Assembly: GCF_001439925.1 (NCBI RefSeq)
Contig: NZ_LMBV01000001.1
Span: forward strand, 442,443 to 493,293
Reading direction: 5' to 3'
DNA: 50,851 nt
Origin: Peribacillus muralis
GTDB lineage: Bacteria; Bacillota; Bacilli; Bacillales; DSM-1321
Shown here: one piece after another, positions 18,920-27,520 of the stretch
How positions within the stretch are numbered: the first letter of the stretch is position 1
How the letters are laid out: every line of letters begins with the position of its first letter
The notes under the pieces: model-generated
What the model saw: the letters and a program-made list of their open reading frames with translations, nothing else
What the model was told of the DNA's origin: nothing
Database searches by the model: none
Made by a program: the position numbers and the translations under genes

Positions 18920-19598
18920 TACAATACCTCCCTAAACAATCATCTTTAACAGTAAAAGTATATGTTGGAGTCAAGAAAATAAGTTATATAAATGCATTCT
19001 CATTATATAAGTGACTAATAATAACAATGGTTTATGACCAAAGATATAACGGTTATACCAATAACCTTCTTCGACAATTACGTGGTAATCAAAGATACAG
19101 TCTTATGAATACTAGCCATTAAGGGCTCAATGTATATTTAACGATTTGCGACGCTCCTGCCTAATAGCTGGCTAACCTAGATCCCACAGGCGCTTGTTTT
19201 GATAAGGCTTGGCGACAGTCGGAGAAAGGGCGCGGATTTCTGAAATCAACTGGAAAAAACCGTATGTAAACTGGCTTTTCTTCGAGTTTGTTTACAGCCT
19301 GAAAACCGCCCATGTGCGTTTTTTTTATTTATGAATTTGCATAAGTTACGAGCATTTAGGAAAAAAGATAGAAAAGGAAGCCGGTATATTCCCTTTGGAG
19401 GAAAAGAGAGAAACCCAGAAGTGTAATTGTATTAATATTCTGAAAAATAAATCTATTATTTGCGTTATTGAATAATTATCAGAGTGTGTTAAAATACACA
19501 ATAGTGCATGAATATTAGTTATTTAAATTAATTGATATTTTAACTACAATCAAATTTACTAACAAAAGAATTGAAAATATCATTTTGGAGGAATAATG
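18920..19598. other. Intergenic region of 679 bases with degenerate repeat-like sequence
   Basis: I see no convincing gene. The left part (18920-19130) is AT-rich, presumably promoter for the minus-strand gene. The middle (19140-19335) is more GC-rich and looks like a decayed copy of the non-coding intergenic repeats common in Bacillaceae (segments such as TTTGCGACGCTCCTGCC and GCGGATTTCTGAAATCAAC); it also holds a hairpin TGTAAAC...GTTTACA (about 19265-19303). The right part (19380-19590) is AT-rich and should carry the artP promoter. Confidence 0.45.
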
Positions 19599-20408
19599 AT
19601 GAAATTGAAAAAGCAGTTAGCGTTGTTGCTTGCTACCGTTTTCCTGGTTGGAATTTTAGCGGCATGCGGAACATCGGGGAAAGAAGAGAAGAACACAACT
19701 GGAAATGGAGACAAAAAGGTCTTGGTAATGGGAACATCTGCGGACTATCCGCCGTTTGAATATGTTGAAACATCTAAAAGTGATGAAATAAAAGGATTTG
19801 ACATTGATATCGCTAAAGCAATCGGGAAAAAATTAGGATATGAGGTCCAAGTGAAGGATATTGATTTTAATAGTCTCGTACCTGCGCTTGAAAACAAATC
19901 AATCGATTTTGTTATCTCCGGGATGACTCCTACAGAAAAACGTGAGCAATCGGTTGACTTCAGTGATATTTATTATACGGCTAAAAACATGATCATTACG
20001 ACACAGGATAGTAAAATCAAATCGGTTGATGATTTAAAAGGAAAAACGGTAGGCGTACAGCTAGCTTCCATTCAGGAGACATTGGCGACAGACTTGAATA
20101 AAGCTAATGATCTTGGGATGAAAGTCGAAAAGCGGAATCGGATTCCAGAGGTTGTTCAAGAAATGTCCACAGGACGTTTTGACGCCATCATCATGGAGGA
20201 TACTGTCGCAAAAGGGTATTTAAAAGACAATAAAGATTTGGTAGGCTATTTAGTCGATTCTGGCGAAGAAGAAGCCGGTTCGGCAATCGCATTCCAAAAA
20301 GGAAGTAAACTAACGGATCAATTCAATGCCGAATTGAAGAAAATGAAAGAAAATGGTGAAATGGAAAAATTGATCGTAAAATGGTTCGGTGGCAGCGAAA
20401 CTGAATAA
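19599..20408 (+). CDS. artP: Amino acid (arginine-type) ABC transporter, substrate-binding lipoprotein
   Basis: Extracellular solute-binding lipoprotein of a polar amino-acid importer, family SBP_bac_3. 269 residues. Signal peptide with lipobox LAAC (Cys23 acylated), then a polar linker, then the bilobed domain: GTSADYPPFEYVE (about 45-57), KGFDIDIAKAIGKKLGY, DFVISGMTPTEKRE, and the C-terminal MEKLIVKWFGG. ATG 19596 is only 4 bases from GGAGG (19587-19591); ATG 19599 has the better spacing and is used here. Followed by a terminator hairpin then the permease and ATPase genes; order matches artP-artQ-artR (yqiX-yqiY-yqiZ) of B. subtilis. Arginine as ligand is inferred from synteny. Confidence 0.88.
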   Translation: MKLKKQLALLLATVFLVGILAACGTSGKEEKNTTGNGDKKVLVMGTSADYPPFEYVETSKSDEIKGFDIDIAKAIGKKLGYEVQVKDIDFNSLVPALENKSIDFVISGMTPTEKREQSVDFSDIYYTAKNMIITTQDSKIKSVDDLKGKTVGVQLASIQETLATDLNKANDLGMKVEKRNRIPEVVQEMSTGRFDAIIMEDTVAKGYLKDNKDLVGYLVDSGEEEAGSAIAFQKGSKLTDQFNAELKKMKENGEMEKLIVKWFGGSETE

Positions 20409-20420
20409 TGCAGACAGAGG

Positions 20421-20463
20421 AAAAGCGTTCAGAAGTGATATCGTATGCCTTCTGGACGTTTTT
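20421..20463 (+). terminator. Intra-operon hairpin between artP and artQ
   Basis: AAAAGCGTTCAGAAG pairs (with GU wobble) with CTTCTGGACGTTTT and a T run follows. Partial termination here would give more binding protein than membrane components, a common design in binding-protein operons. Confidence 0.7.
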
Positions 20464-20534
20464 CCGCGCTTTATTGTCGCTAATAATGAAGCAAGTAAGG
20501 TCATGGAGGCCTTCTTTTAGAGAGGATGAATGAA

Positions 20535-21194
20535 GTGAATCTGGAATTTGATAGGATTATGCCCTCCCTTCCCTATATTTTGGAGGGAATCCCGATTACT
20601 TTAAAGGTTGTGGCGGTTGCGGCTGTGATCGGTTTTGTTTTGGGAATACTATTATCTATACTTAAAATCAGTAGAATTAAGCCATTGAATTGGATTGCGG
20701 ACTTTTATACATCCATTTTCCGCGGTACACCTTTAGTGCTGCAATTGATGTTAATCTATTTTGGTTCACCACAAATACTAGGAATTCAAATCGAAGCATT
20801 CGAAGCAGCATTTTTAGCATTCGGCTTGAATTCTGCCGCATACATTTCTGAAATCATCAGGGGAGGCATTTTAGCTGTCGATAAAGGGCAGCGTGAGGCT
20901 GCACTGGCACTAGGGGTTCCTTATTCAGGGATGATGCTCAATATTATCCTTCCGCAAGCCATCAAGAATATCCTGCCATCCCTTGTGAACGAACTGATTT
21001 CCTTAACGAAGGAATCGGCCGTCGTTACGATCATTGGATTAGGGGATATCATGCGCCGTTCTTATATTGTCGGCGGTGAGACCTATAAATTCTTCGAACC
21101 GATTTTGTTTGCCGGTCTCATTTATTATGTGATGGTCATGATTCTTACCATCTTAGGCAAAGTGATTGAAAGGAGAATGAGACGCAGTGATTAA
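20535..21194 (+). CDS. artQ: Amino acid ABC transporter permease
   Basis: Membrane subunit of the art importer, HisM/GlnP type. 219 residues with about five hydrophobic helices (first at about 20-42, [19 protein letters not shown]). The EAA loop that docks the ATPase is [20 protein letters not shown] (residues near 135-155). An ATG at 20526 directly abuts the ribosome site GAGAGG (20520-20525) and cannot be served by it; GTG at 20535 has correct spacing, so I place the start there. Overlaps artR by 8 bases, so the two are translationally coupled. Confidence 0.85.
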   Translation: MNLEFDRIMPSLPYILEGIPITLKVVAVAAVIGFVLGILLSILKISRIKPLNWIADFYTSIFRGTPLVLQLMLIYFGSPQILGIQIEAFEAAFLAFGLNSAAYISEIIRGGILAVDKGQREAALALGVPYSGMMLNIILPQAIKNILPSLVNELISLTKESAVVTIIGLGDIMRRSYIVGGETYKFFEPILFAGLIYYVMVMILTILGKVIERRMRRSD

Positions 21195-21909
21195 AATTGA
21201 CGAACTCAAAAAAAATTATGGTAAGCTCGAGGTTCTGAAAGGAATCAGCACCGAGATTGCCCAGGGAGAAGTGCTCGCCATTATCGGCCCATCCGGTTCA
21301 GGAAAATCAACATTCTTGCGCTGCATCAATATGCTGGAGACCCCAACGGATGGTCAAATCTGGTTTAAAGATCAATTGATCACCGAAAAAAAGACGAATA
21401 TCATGAAGGTGCGCCAAAATGTCGGTATGGTATTTCAACATTTTCATTTATTCCCGCATAAAACCGTACTCGAAAATTTGACATATGCACCGATGAAGGT
21501 GAAAAAATTATCAAAGGCCGAGGCAGTAAGGCAAGCACGTGAGCTTCTGACCAAAGTCGGCTTGTCCGATAAAGAATCGTCTTATCCGAATCGCCTATCA
21601 GGGGGACAAAAACAAAGGGTTGCCATTGCACGGGCATTGGCCATGAATCCGGAAGTGATGCTTTTCGATGAGCCGACCTCGGCACTTGATCCCGAGATGG
21701 TGAAGGAAGTTCTCGAGGTGATGAAGTCATTGGCACATACGGGGATGACCATGCTGATCGTAACGCATGAAATGGGATTTGCCAAAGAAGTGGCCGATCG
21801 TGTCCTGTTCTTGGACGAGGGCTTGCTCGTCGAGGAAAGTGCCCCGACCGAATTCTTTTCCAATCCGAAAAGCCAGCGGGCAAAAGACTTCTTGGAAAAA
21901 GTTTTATAA
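21187..21909 (+). CDS. artR: Amino acid ABC transporter ATP-binding protein
   Basis: ATPase that energises the art importer at the inner face of the membrane. 240 residues. Walker [10 protein letters not shown] (about 36-44), Q-loop [10 protein letters not shown], signature [15 protein letters not shown] (about 138-152), Walker [16 protein letters not shown]-loop IVTHEM. Starts at GTG 21187 inside the last codons of artQ, preceded by AAAGGAGAA. A terminator follows. Confidence 0.92.
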   Translation: MIKIDELKKNYGKLEVLKGISTEIAQGEVLAIIGPSGSGKSTFLRCINMLETPTDGQIWFKDQLITEKKTNIMKVRQNVGMVFQHFHLFPHKTVLENLTYAPMKVKKLSKAEAVRQARELLTKVGLSDKESSYPNRLSGGQKQRVAIARALAMNPEVMLFDEPTSALDPEMVKEVLEVMKSLAHTGMTMLIVTHEMGFAKEVADRVLFLDEGLLVEESAPTEFFSNPKSQRAKDFLEKVL

Positions 21910-21934
21910 GCGGAGCAAATAGTATATAATCATG

Positions 21935-21967
21935 AAAAAAGGTAACATTTAGGTTGCCTTTTTTTAT
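21935..21967 (+). terminator. Terminator after artR
   Basis: AAGGTAAC pairs with GGTTGCCTT (one GU pair) and is followed by a T run. Confidence 0.8.
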
Positions 21968-22100
21968 TTTATTCCTATAACATATTCTTGAAGGAATCTA
22001 TTTTGAAAAATCGGAAATTTCATCGTCAAAGGACTGTGAAAATTTTTGTAATCCTGATAGTATTATAATAGACAAGGAAAGAGCCGGGTGATACATAACA

Positions 22101-23090
22101 ATGTTTAAAATCGGATACAGAACGATTAAAACTGCTTTGGGGGCTACCTTGGCAATCATTATTTCACAAATGCTTAATCTGGAATATTTCTCGTCTGCGG
22201 GAATCATTACGATTTTATGTGTCCAAGTTACGAAGAAGAAGTCGGTGGATGCCTCCTGGCACCGGTTTTTAGCTGGTTTAATCGCAATGGCCTACGCTTC
22301 CCTTATGTTTGAGTTCATCGCGTTCCATCCACTGATCATAGGATTGATTCTATTGATTTTCATTCCAACGACCGTTGCCTTGAAGATTAACGAGGGAATC
22401 GTTACAAGCTGTGTCATCATCTTGCATTTATATGGATCGGGTGACATCACTTTTTCCCTGCTAATGAATGAAACGGTATTAATAGCCGTTGGGGTTGGTG
22501 TGGCACTTGTCATGAATCTGTACATGCCTAGTGTGGATGATAAGCTGCTTTCCTATCAGGAACGCATCGAAACGAACTTCAGTGAAATCTTGATGGGTAT
22601 CGTCCGCTATTTACGGGATAATGATCACACATGGGGTGGAAAGGAAATCACTGAAACGGCCGATCTTCTCAATCAAGCCAAAAGTCTTGCTTTCAGGGAC
22701 GTGGAAAATCACTTTTTAAGGGAAGAAGATCTGTATTATCATTATTTCAAAATGCGTGAAAAGCAATTTGAAATAATTGAGCGCATTCTTCCCCTCGTCA
22801 CGAATATCCCGTTGGTCGTCAAACAAAGCGGCATCGTGGCTAATTTCATAGAAGATCTCGCGAAAAACGTCCATCCCCAAAACACGGCCATCATTTATTT
22901 GAAGAAGCTTGAAGAATTGGAGGTCTTTTTTAGGGGAATGACCCTTCCACAGACACGGGAAGAGTTTGAATCGAGGGCGGCATTACTGCAGCTCATGAAG
23001 GAAATGGAACGGTATTTATTGCTGAAGCATTCCTTCAAAGGATTGCCTGAACTTAACAATAACCGAATGAAGAAGAAGCACTTTGCTTAA
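22101..23090 (+). CDS. yqjA: Aromatic acid exporter family (FUSC/DUF939) membrane protein
   Basis: 329 residues. The N-terminal 140 residues form about five hydrophobic helices (first at about 9-27, ALGATLAIIISQMLNLEYF), typical of the ArAE/DUF939 module. The C-terminal 180 residues are soluble and helical (SYQERIETNFSEILMGIVRY, then an Arg/Glu-rich helix bundle). By family this is a putative exporter of aromatic acids or related compounds; substrate unknown. B. subtilis YqjA sits in the same place after the art operon and has the same architecture. Start ATG follows AAAGAGCCGGGTG. Confidence 0.82.
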   Translation: MFKIGYRTIKTALGATLAIIISQMLNLEYFSSAGIITILCVQVTKKKSVDASWHRFLAGLIAMAYASLMFEFIAFHPLIIGLILLIFIPTTVALKINEGIVTSCVIILHLYGSGDITFSLLMNETVLIAVGVGVALVMNLYMPSVDDKLLSYQERIETNFSEILMGIVRYLRDNDHTWGGKEITETADLLNQAKSLAFRDVENHFLREEDLYYHYFKMREKQFEIIERILPLVTNIPLVVKQSGIVANFIEDLAKNVHPQNTAIIYLKKLEELEVFFRGMTLPQTREEFESRAALLQLMKEMERYLLLKHSFKGLPELNNNRMKKKHFA

Positions 23091-23120
23091 ACTAAGCAAA
23101 AAGTAAAGGAATTGATATAA

Positions 23121-23636
23121 ATGAAATGGGTCCTTTCTTTATTGCTTATGCTTTCTTTGTCGCCGCTTTCTGTACATGCCCAACCTCAATCGGTTAAACC
23201 TGGAGATGCTTTCATCATCATCAACAAAGCCAACAATGAATTGGCGATCATTGATGATAACGAGGTCAAGGAGATTTTGCCGGTTGGTACTGGAAAGAGT
23301 CAAGAGCTGACACCTGAAGGGGTGTTCACGATCAAGGTTAAAGCCGTCAAACCTTATTATCGAAAAAAGAATATTCCCGGCGGCGATCCGAGCAATCCTT
23401 TGGGATCGAGGTGGATTGGTTTTGACGCACGGAATACCGATGGAAGGATATACGGAATTCATGGTACGAATCAACCGTCCTCAATCGGGAAATTCATTTC
23501 AAATGGCTGTGTGCGCATGCATAAGCCGGATGTAGAGCGCTTGTACGAAAAAGTTACTGAAGGTACAAAGGTGTTGATTACCCATTCATCCGAGGACTTC
23601 AGAACATTGGCAATCAAAAGCGGCGCGATAAAATGA
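23121..23636 (+). CDS. L,D-transpeptidase (YkuD domain), secreted
   Basis: Forms or exchanges peptidoglycan cross-links using an active-site cysteine. 171 residues. Sec signal peptide (MKWVLSLLLMLSLSPLSVHA, cleavage after about residue 20), then directly a YkuD domain: GDAFIIINKANNELAIIDDN (28 onward), TPEGVFTIKVK, GSRWIGFDA, and the catalytic signature HGTNQPSSIGKFISNGCVRM with His about 112, Ser/Asn-Gly, Cys131 and Arg. No LysM or other wall-binding domain is present. About 30 bases after yqjA with a modest site (AAAGGAATTGAT), possibly cotranscribed with it. Acts outside the membrane. Confidence 0.87.
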   Translation: MKWVLSLLLMLSLSPLSVHAQPQSVKPGDAFIIINKANNELAIIDDNEVKEILPVGTGKSQELTPEGVFTIKVKAVKPYYRKKNIPGGDPSNPLGSRWIGFDARNTDGRIYGIHGTNQPSSIGKFISNGCVRMHKPDVERLYEKVTEGTKVLITHSSEDFRTLAIKSGAIK

Positions 23637-23669
23637 AGAGAGGGAAGCTTAAGGCTCCCCTCTTCATCT
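23634..23669. terminator. Hairpin between the L,D-transpeptidase and prli42 genes
   Basis: ATGAAGAGAGGGA pairs with TCCCCTCTTCAT with one bulge. It is between convergent genes; the T-rich side favours termination of the minus-strand transcript. Confidence 0.55.
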
Positions 23670-23677
23670 CACATCTA

Positions 23678-23773
23678 TTACAAAAGAAATGCAATACCTG
23701 ACAACAATGTCGTTAATATCATTGAGATAAGCATTAAATACACAACGACTTTTCTTAATTTTTTGTTTCCCAT
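23678..23773 (-). CDS. prli42: Stressosome-associated miniprotein Prli42
   Basis: A 31-residue protein: MGNKKLRKVVVYLMLISMIL, then TTLLSGIAFLL. It has a basic cytoplasmic head (KKLRK) and one membrane helix. This matches my memory of Prli42, the conserved Firmicutes miniprotein that anchors the stressosome to the membrane through RsbR in Listeria. The ATG on the minus strand is preceded by GGGAGAGAG at correct spacing, supporting that it is translated. It lies convergent to the L,D-transpeptidase gene and divergent from mce. It is easily missed because of its size. Confidence 0.85.
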   Translation of the reverse strand: MGNKKLRKVVVYLMLISMILTTLLSGIAFLL

Positions 23774-23919
23774 ATGCTCTCTCCCTTAAAACAGTTTAAT
23801 TGATTCCATTTTAACGTGTACGATTAGTAGAAACAAGTAAAAATGCAATGTTCCTATAAATGGGGAATGGTAGTTATATATTAATAGAGTCAACCAATAT
23901 TGAACTAGGGGGCTGGATG

Positions 23920-24342
23920 ATGATTAAAAATATCGATCATATCGGTATTGCGGTCAGGTCACTGGAAGAATCGTTGCCGCTTTACACGAACACGCTGAAG
24001 CTGAAACTAGAAGGTATCGAGACTGTGGAAAGCCAAGGTGTTAAAGTGGCCTTTATTTTGGCAGGCAATACCCGTTTGGAGTTATTGGAAGCGCTAACAC
24101 CTGAAAGCCCAATCGCCAAATTCATTGATAAGCGTGGTGAAGGTATCCATCATGTTGCCCTTGGCGTAGAGGATATCGAAGCTCGAATTAAAGAATTGAA
24201 ACAATCAGGGTTACGCATGATTGATGATACATCGCGTAAGGGAGCTCACGCTGCCGATGTTGCTTTCGTTCACCCCAAGTCTACTGCGGGTGTATTATAT
24301 GAGCTTTGTGAACATGCATTATCTAAGGAGGAGAAGGGATGA
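23920..24342 (+). CDS. mce: Methylmalonyl-CoA epimerase
   Basis: Interconverts (2S)- and (2R)-methylmalonyl-CoA; it links the carboxylase product to the mutase substrate. 140 residues, one VOC-fold unit: IDHIGIAVRSLEESLPLYTN with metal-ligand His (residue 7), a second ligand in TRLELLEAL (Glu), HHVALGVEDIEA (His about 84) and GVLYELCE with the last Glu. ATG at 23917 also exists, but AGGGGG at 23907-23912 fits ATG 23920 better. Its stop codon overlaps the start of the carboxyltransferase gene by 4 bases (ATGA), so the two are coupled. Corresponds to yqjC of B. subtilis. Confidence 0.9.
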   Translation: MIKNIDHIGIAVRSLEESLPLYTNTLKLKLEGIETVESQGVKVAFILAGNTRLELLEALTPESPIAKFIDKRGEGIHHVALGVEDIEARIKELKQSGLRMIDDTSRKGAHAADVAFVHPKSTAGVLYELCEHALSKEEKG

Positions 24343-25892
24343 CAGACGACATATATGGAGCGATCAATGATTTATATGACAGACGCCGTAAAGTGGAAAT
24401 GGGCGGCGGTGAAGAAAGAATCGAAAAGCAGCACGAAAAAGGGAAGCTTACGGCAAGGGAAAGAATCGAACTCTTGGTTGATCCGGGAACCTTCATTGAA
24501 CTAAATCCTTTTATTAAACACCGTAACACTAATTTTGGCATGGAAAAGGCAGAAGGGCCAGGAGAAGGGGTCGTTACGGGCTACGGAAAAGTAAACGGCC
24601 GTGACATTTATTTGTTTTCCCAGGATTTCACTGTATTTGGCGGTGCACTTGGGGAGATGCATGCTCTGAAAATCGCCAATGTCATGGATTTGGCAGCGGA
24701 AAATGGAGCACCCTTCATCGGTTTGAATGACTCTGGTGGGGCACGTATTCAAGAAGGTGTCGTTTCTCTTGACGGATATGGTCAAATCTTTTATCGCAAC
24801 TCGATATATTCCGGTGTGATCCCGCAAATTTCCGTTATCATGGGACCTTGTGCAGGGGGAGCTGTATATTCTCCAGCCATAACCGACTTCGTCTTCATGG
24901 TTGAAAAAACAAGTCAAATGTTCATCACAGGACCGAAAGTCATTGAAACGGTTACAGGAGAAAAGATTTCATCTGAAGGATTGGGCGGAGCGACTGTACA
25001 TAATACGATAAGTGGTAATGCACATTTCAAGGGAGCCTCTGAAGAACAAGTATTGGCAGATGTAAGACGTCTCCTCAGCTATCTGCCACAAAACAATGAA
25101 GAGAAGCCGCCGGTTTTGGAAAGTGACGATAACGATGACTATCGGCCGGACTTAACGGATGTTGTCCCTTATGAGGGAATCCGTCCATATGATGTTCGTA
25201 AAGTATTGGAACAAGTCGTCGATGACGGTTCCTTCATGGAAGTGCAGGAAAGTTTTGCGAAAAATATAGTGGTCGGTTTAGCAAGAATCAAAGGAAAATC
25301 AGTGGGACTTGTCTGTAATCAGCCAAAAGTATTGGCTGGAGGGCTTGATATTGATTCCTCCGATAAGGCTGCCCGTTTTATTCGTTTCTGTGACTCGTTC
25401 AACATTCCGTTAATTACGTTTGAAGACGTTTCAGGGTTCTTCCCAGGTGTTAAACAGGAGCACGGCGGAATTATCCGCCACGGGGCAAAGTTGCTATATG
25501 CTTATTCAGAAGCAACCGTGCCAAAATTGACGATCATCCTGCGTAAAGCTTACGGAGGAGCTTATGTGGCGCTAAATAGTAAGTCCATTGGTGCGGATTT
25601 AACGTTTGCATGGCCTAATGCCGAAATTGCGGTCATGGGCTCTGCAGGAGCGGCCAATATCATTTTTGCCCGTGAGATACAAAACAGTGGAGATCCGGAA
25701 GCGACCCGTGCAGCTAAAATCGAAGAATACCGTGAGAAATTCGCTAATCCATATGTCGCAGCAAGCCTTGGAATGGTGGATGATGTCATTGATCCCCGTG
25801 AAACCAGGATCAAGATCATCCAATCACTGGAGATGCTCCGCAACAAAAAGGAAAAGCGTCCATGGAAAAAGCACGGCAATATCCCGCTGTAA
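24339..25892 (+). CDS. yqjD: Acyl-CoA (propionyl-CoA) carboxylase, carboxyltransferase subunit
   Basis: Carboxyltransferase of a biotin-dependent acyl-CoA carboxylase or methylmalonyl-CoA decarboxylase; the coupling to mce favours propionyl-CoA carboxylation to (S)-methylmalonyl-CoA. 517 residues. N-terminal crotonase-like half (EKGKLTARERIELLVDPGTF; QDFTVFGGALGEMHA; NDSGGARIQEGV; GPCAGGAVYSPAITDF) and C-terminal half (VCNQPKVLAGGLDIDSSDKA; FEDVSGFFPGVKQEH; RKAYGGAYVALNSK; ending EKRPWKKHGNIPL). Both acyl-CoA and biotin pockets look intact. The biotin carboxylase and biotin carrier subunits are not in the window and must be encoded elsewhere. Start overlaps mce by 4 bases; GGAGGAGAAGGG precedes it. 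Confidence 0.9.
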   Translation: MTDDIYGAINDLYDRRRKVEMGGGEERIEKQHEKGKLTARERIELLVDPGTFIELNPFIKHRNTNFGMEKAEGPGEGVVTGYGKVNGRDIYLFSQDFTVFGGALGEMHALKIANVMDLAAENGAPFIGLNDSGGARIQEGVVSLDGYGQIFYRNSIYSGVIPQISVIMGPCAGGAVYSPAITDFVFMVEKTSQMFITGPKVIETVTGEKISSEGLGGATVHNTISGNAHFKGASEEQVLADVRRLLSYLPQNNEEKPPVLESDDNDDYRPDLTDVVPYEGIRPYDVRKVLEQVVDDGSFMEVQESFAKNIVVGLARIKGKSVGLVCNQPKVLAGGLDIDSSDKAARFIRFCDSFNIPLITFEDVSGFFPGVKQEHGGIIRHGAKLLYAYSEATVPKLTIILRKAYGGAYVALNSKSIGADLTFAWPNAEIAVMGSAGAANIIFAREIQNSGDPEATRAAKIEEYREKFANPYVAASLGMVDDVIDPRETRIKIIQSLEMLRNKKEKRPWKKHGNIPL

Positions 25893-25903
25893 TCATATTT
25901 GAC

Positions 25904-25937
25904 AAAGAGCCCAAACGATATTGTTTGGGCTCTTTCC
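25904..25937 (+). terminator. Terminator after yqjD
   Basis: AAAGAGCCCAAAC (25904-25916) pairs exactly with GTTTGGGCTCTTT (25923-25935). Confidence 0.88.
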
Positions 25938-26097
25938 TCTACGGGAAAGGAAAATGCACGCGTTCGTTCACCATTGATTGGGAAAAAAAGAAAGCCCTTC
26001 ATTCATGCGGGCGACGATTCATTATCACATTATTTGCCGGGGCGTCGCTTTTAGAAGTATAATTAAAGAGGAAAACTTTTTTTGGAGGTTTTATTTT

Positions 26098-27216
26098 ATG
26101 ATTAATGAAGAACGTATCGTAAGTGAATTTATGGAATTGGTGCAAATTGATTCCGAAACGAAAAATGAAGCAGCCATCGCCAAAGTGCTGAAAGAAAAAT
26201 TCATGGCATTAGGTGTAGAGGTTTTCGAAGATGATACAACAGCCGTTACCGGTCACGGTGCAGGTAATTTAATATGTACGCTTAAAGGAACGAAGGAAGG
26301 CGTAGATACGATCTATTTCACTTCCCATATGGATACGGTTGTGCCTGGTCAGGGCATCAAGCCTTCCATAAAGGATGGATACATAGTGTCAGACGGCACC
26401 ACCATTTTAGGGGCGGATGACAAAGCCGGGTTAGCGGTCATGTTAGAAACGCTTAAAGTGTTGAAAGAACAGAATATCGAGCACGGAACAATCGAGTTCA
26501 TCATTACCGTTGGGGAAGAATCTGGATTGGTTGGAGCAAAAGCGATGGATCGCTCCCTTGTAACGGCTAAATTCGGTTTTGCTCTCGATAGTGATGGAAA
26601 AGTGGGGAATGTGGTTGTTGCTGCACCTACTCAGGCGAAAGTGTCTGCAATCATTTTAGGCAAGACCGCTCACGCTGGTGTGGCTCCGGAAAAAGGGGTT
26701 TCAGCGATAACGATCGCTTCCAAGGCGATCTCAAGAATGCCGTTGGGCCGCATCGACGAGGAAACGACAGCTAACATCGGCCGTTTCCAAGGAGGACAGC
26801 AAACGAATATCGTTTGTGACCATGTGGAAATCCTTGCAGAGGCAAGATCCTTGATTCCTGAAAAAATGGAAAAACAAGTAGCAAGAATGAAAGAAGCATT
26901 CGAAACGGCAGCCATTGAAATGGGCGGACGGGCTGAAGTGGAAGTGACCGTCATGTATCCAGGGTTCAAATATGGTGCTGGTGATCATGTAGTCGAAGTC
27001 GCTAGAAAGGCAGCGGAAAAAATCGGCCGTCCATGCGAGCTTGTGAAAAGCGGCGGCGGAAGCGATGCGAATGTCATTGCAGGTTTTGGCATTCCTACTG
27101 TCAATCTTGCTGTTGGCTATGAAGATATCCATACTACGAATGAAAGAATTCCGGTTGAGGAATTAACGAAGCTAGCTGAAATGGTCGTCAGCATCATTCA
27201 GGAAGTATCCGCTTAA
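26098..27216 (+). CDS. yqjE: M20 family metallopeptidase (PepT-like aminotripeptidase)
   Basis: Zinc-dependent cytoplasmic exopeptidase, probably acting on small peptides. 372 residues. Two-zinc ligands are all visible: FTSHMDTV (His and Asp), GADDKAG (bridging Asp), VGEESGLVGA (catalytic Glu-Glu), DSDGKVG (Asp) and IHTTNE (His near the C-terminus). The dimerisation domain (about 175-290) includes KTAHAGVAPEKG. An open frame extends upstream to 25978, but GGAGG at about 26084 and the typical start MINEERIVSEFMELV fix the ATG at 26098. Corresponds by position to B. subtilis yqjE, after yqjD. Confidence 0.9.
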   Translation: MINEERIVSEFMELVQIDSETKNEAAIAKVLKEKFMALGVEVFEDDTTAVTGHGAGNLICTLKGTKEGVDTIYFTSHMDTVVPGQGIKPSIKDGYIVSDGTTILGADDKAGLAVMLETLKVLKEQNIEHGTIEFIITVGEESGLVGAKAMDRSLVTAKFGFALDSDGKVGNVVVAAPTQAKVSAIILGKTAHAGVAPEKGVSAITIASKAISRMPLGRIDEETTANIGRFQGGQQTNIVCDHVEILAEARSLIPEKMEKQVARMKEAFETAAIEMGGRAEVEVTVMYPGFKYGAGDHVVEVARKAAEKIGRPCELVKSGGGSDANVIAGFGIPTVNLAVGYEDIHTTNERIPVEELTKLAEMVVSIIQEVSA

Positions 27217-27232
27217 ATAGCGAAAAGAGGTT

Positions 27233-27276
27233 AGGGGATCTGAGAAGATGTTTTTTATCGAAGCATCCCCTTTTTT
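27233..27276 (+). terminator. Terminator after yqjE
   Basis: AGGGGAT pairs with ATCCCCT across a larger, partly paired loop and is followed by a run of T. Confidence 0.7.
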
Positions 27277-27367
27277 GCTTCGGCTTATGTGACAACTGGA
27301 TAGTTTGCAGAGTGTTACAAAGGCAGATAACCGGTTGTTTGCGATTAGCATTGCAGGAAGACATGTA

Positions 27368-27396
27368 CAGTCATCAATGAAATGATGGCTGTTTTT
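27368..27396 (+). terminator. Second, orphan terminator upstream of dinB
   Basis: CAGTCATCA (27368-27376) pairs with TGATGGCTG (27383-27391) with one GU pair, followed by five T. No gene precedes it after the yqjE terminator. Confidence 0.65.
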
Positions 27397-27520
27397 CTTG
27401 AAGCGAAACGTACCTTCACCGTGGTTATCAACGTTTAACTAGGGTAACTTAAAAGGAATGGTTATTGTCCGGCCCTAATTATCCGTTTTTTTATCTTTTC
27501 AAGGATGTGACGGTTTACAT

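Larger units (their letters stand above)
27217..27520 (+). other. Intergenic region with two terminator-like hairpins
   Basis: B. subtilis has yqjF and yqjG here; I see no remnant of either. The 304 bases hold the yqjE terminator (27233-27276), a second hairpin with T run (27368-27396), and AT-rich sequence before dinB. The segment between the two hairpins (27277-27367) could encode a short RNA ending at the second terminator, but nothing further supports this. Confidence 0.45.

Noticed and set aside
20526..20534. ATG start of artQ at 20526
   Set aside because: It touches the ribosome site; GTG at 20535 has normal spacing.
25978..26097. Upstream extension of the M20 peptidase frame
   Set aside because: No ribosome site; GGAGG just before 26098 and the family N-terminus indicate the shorter start.
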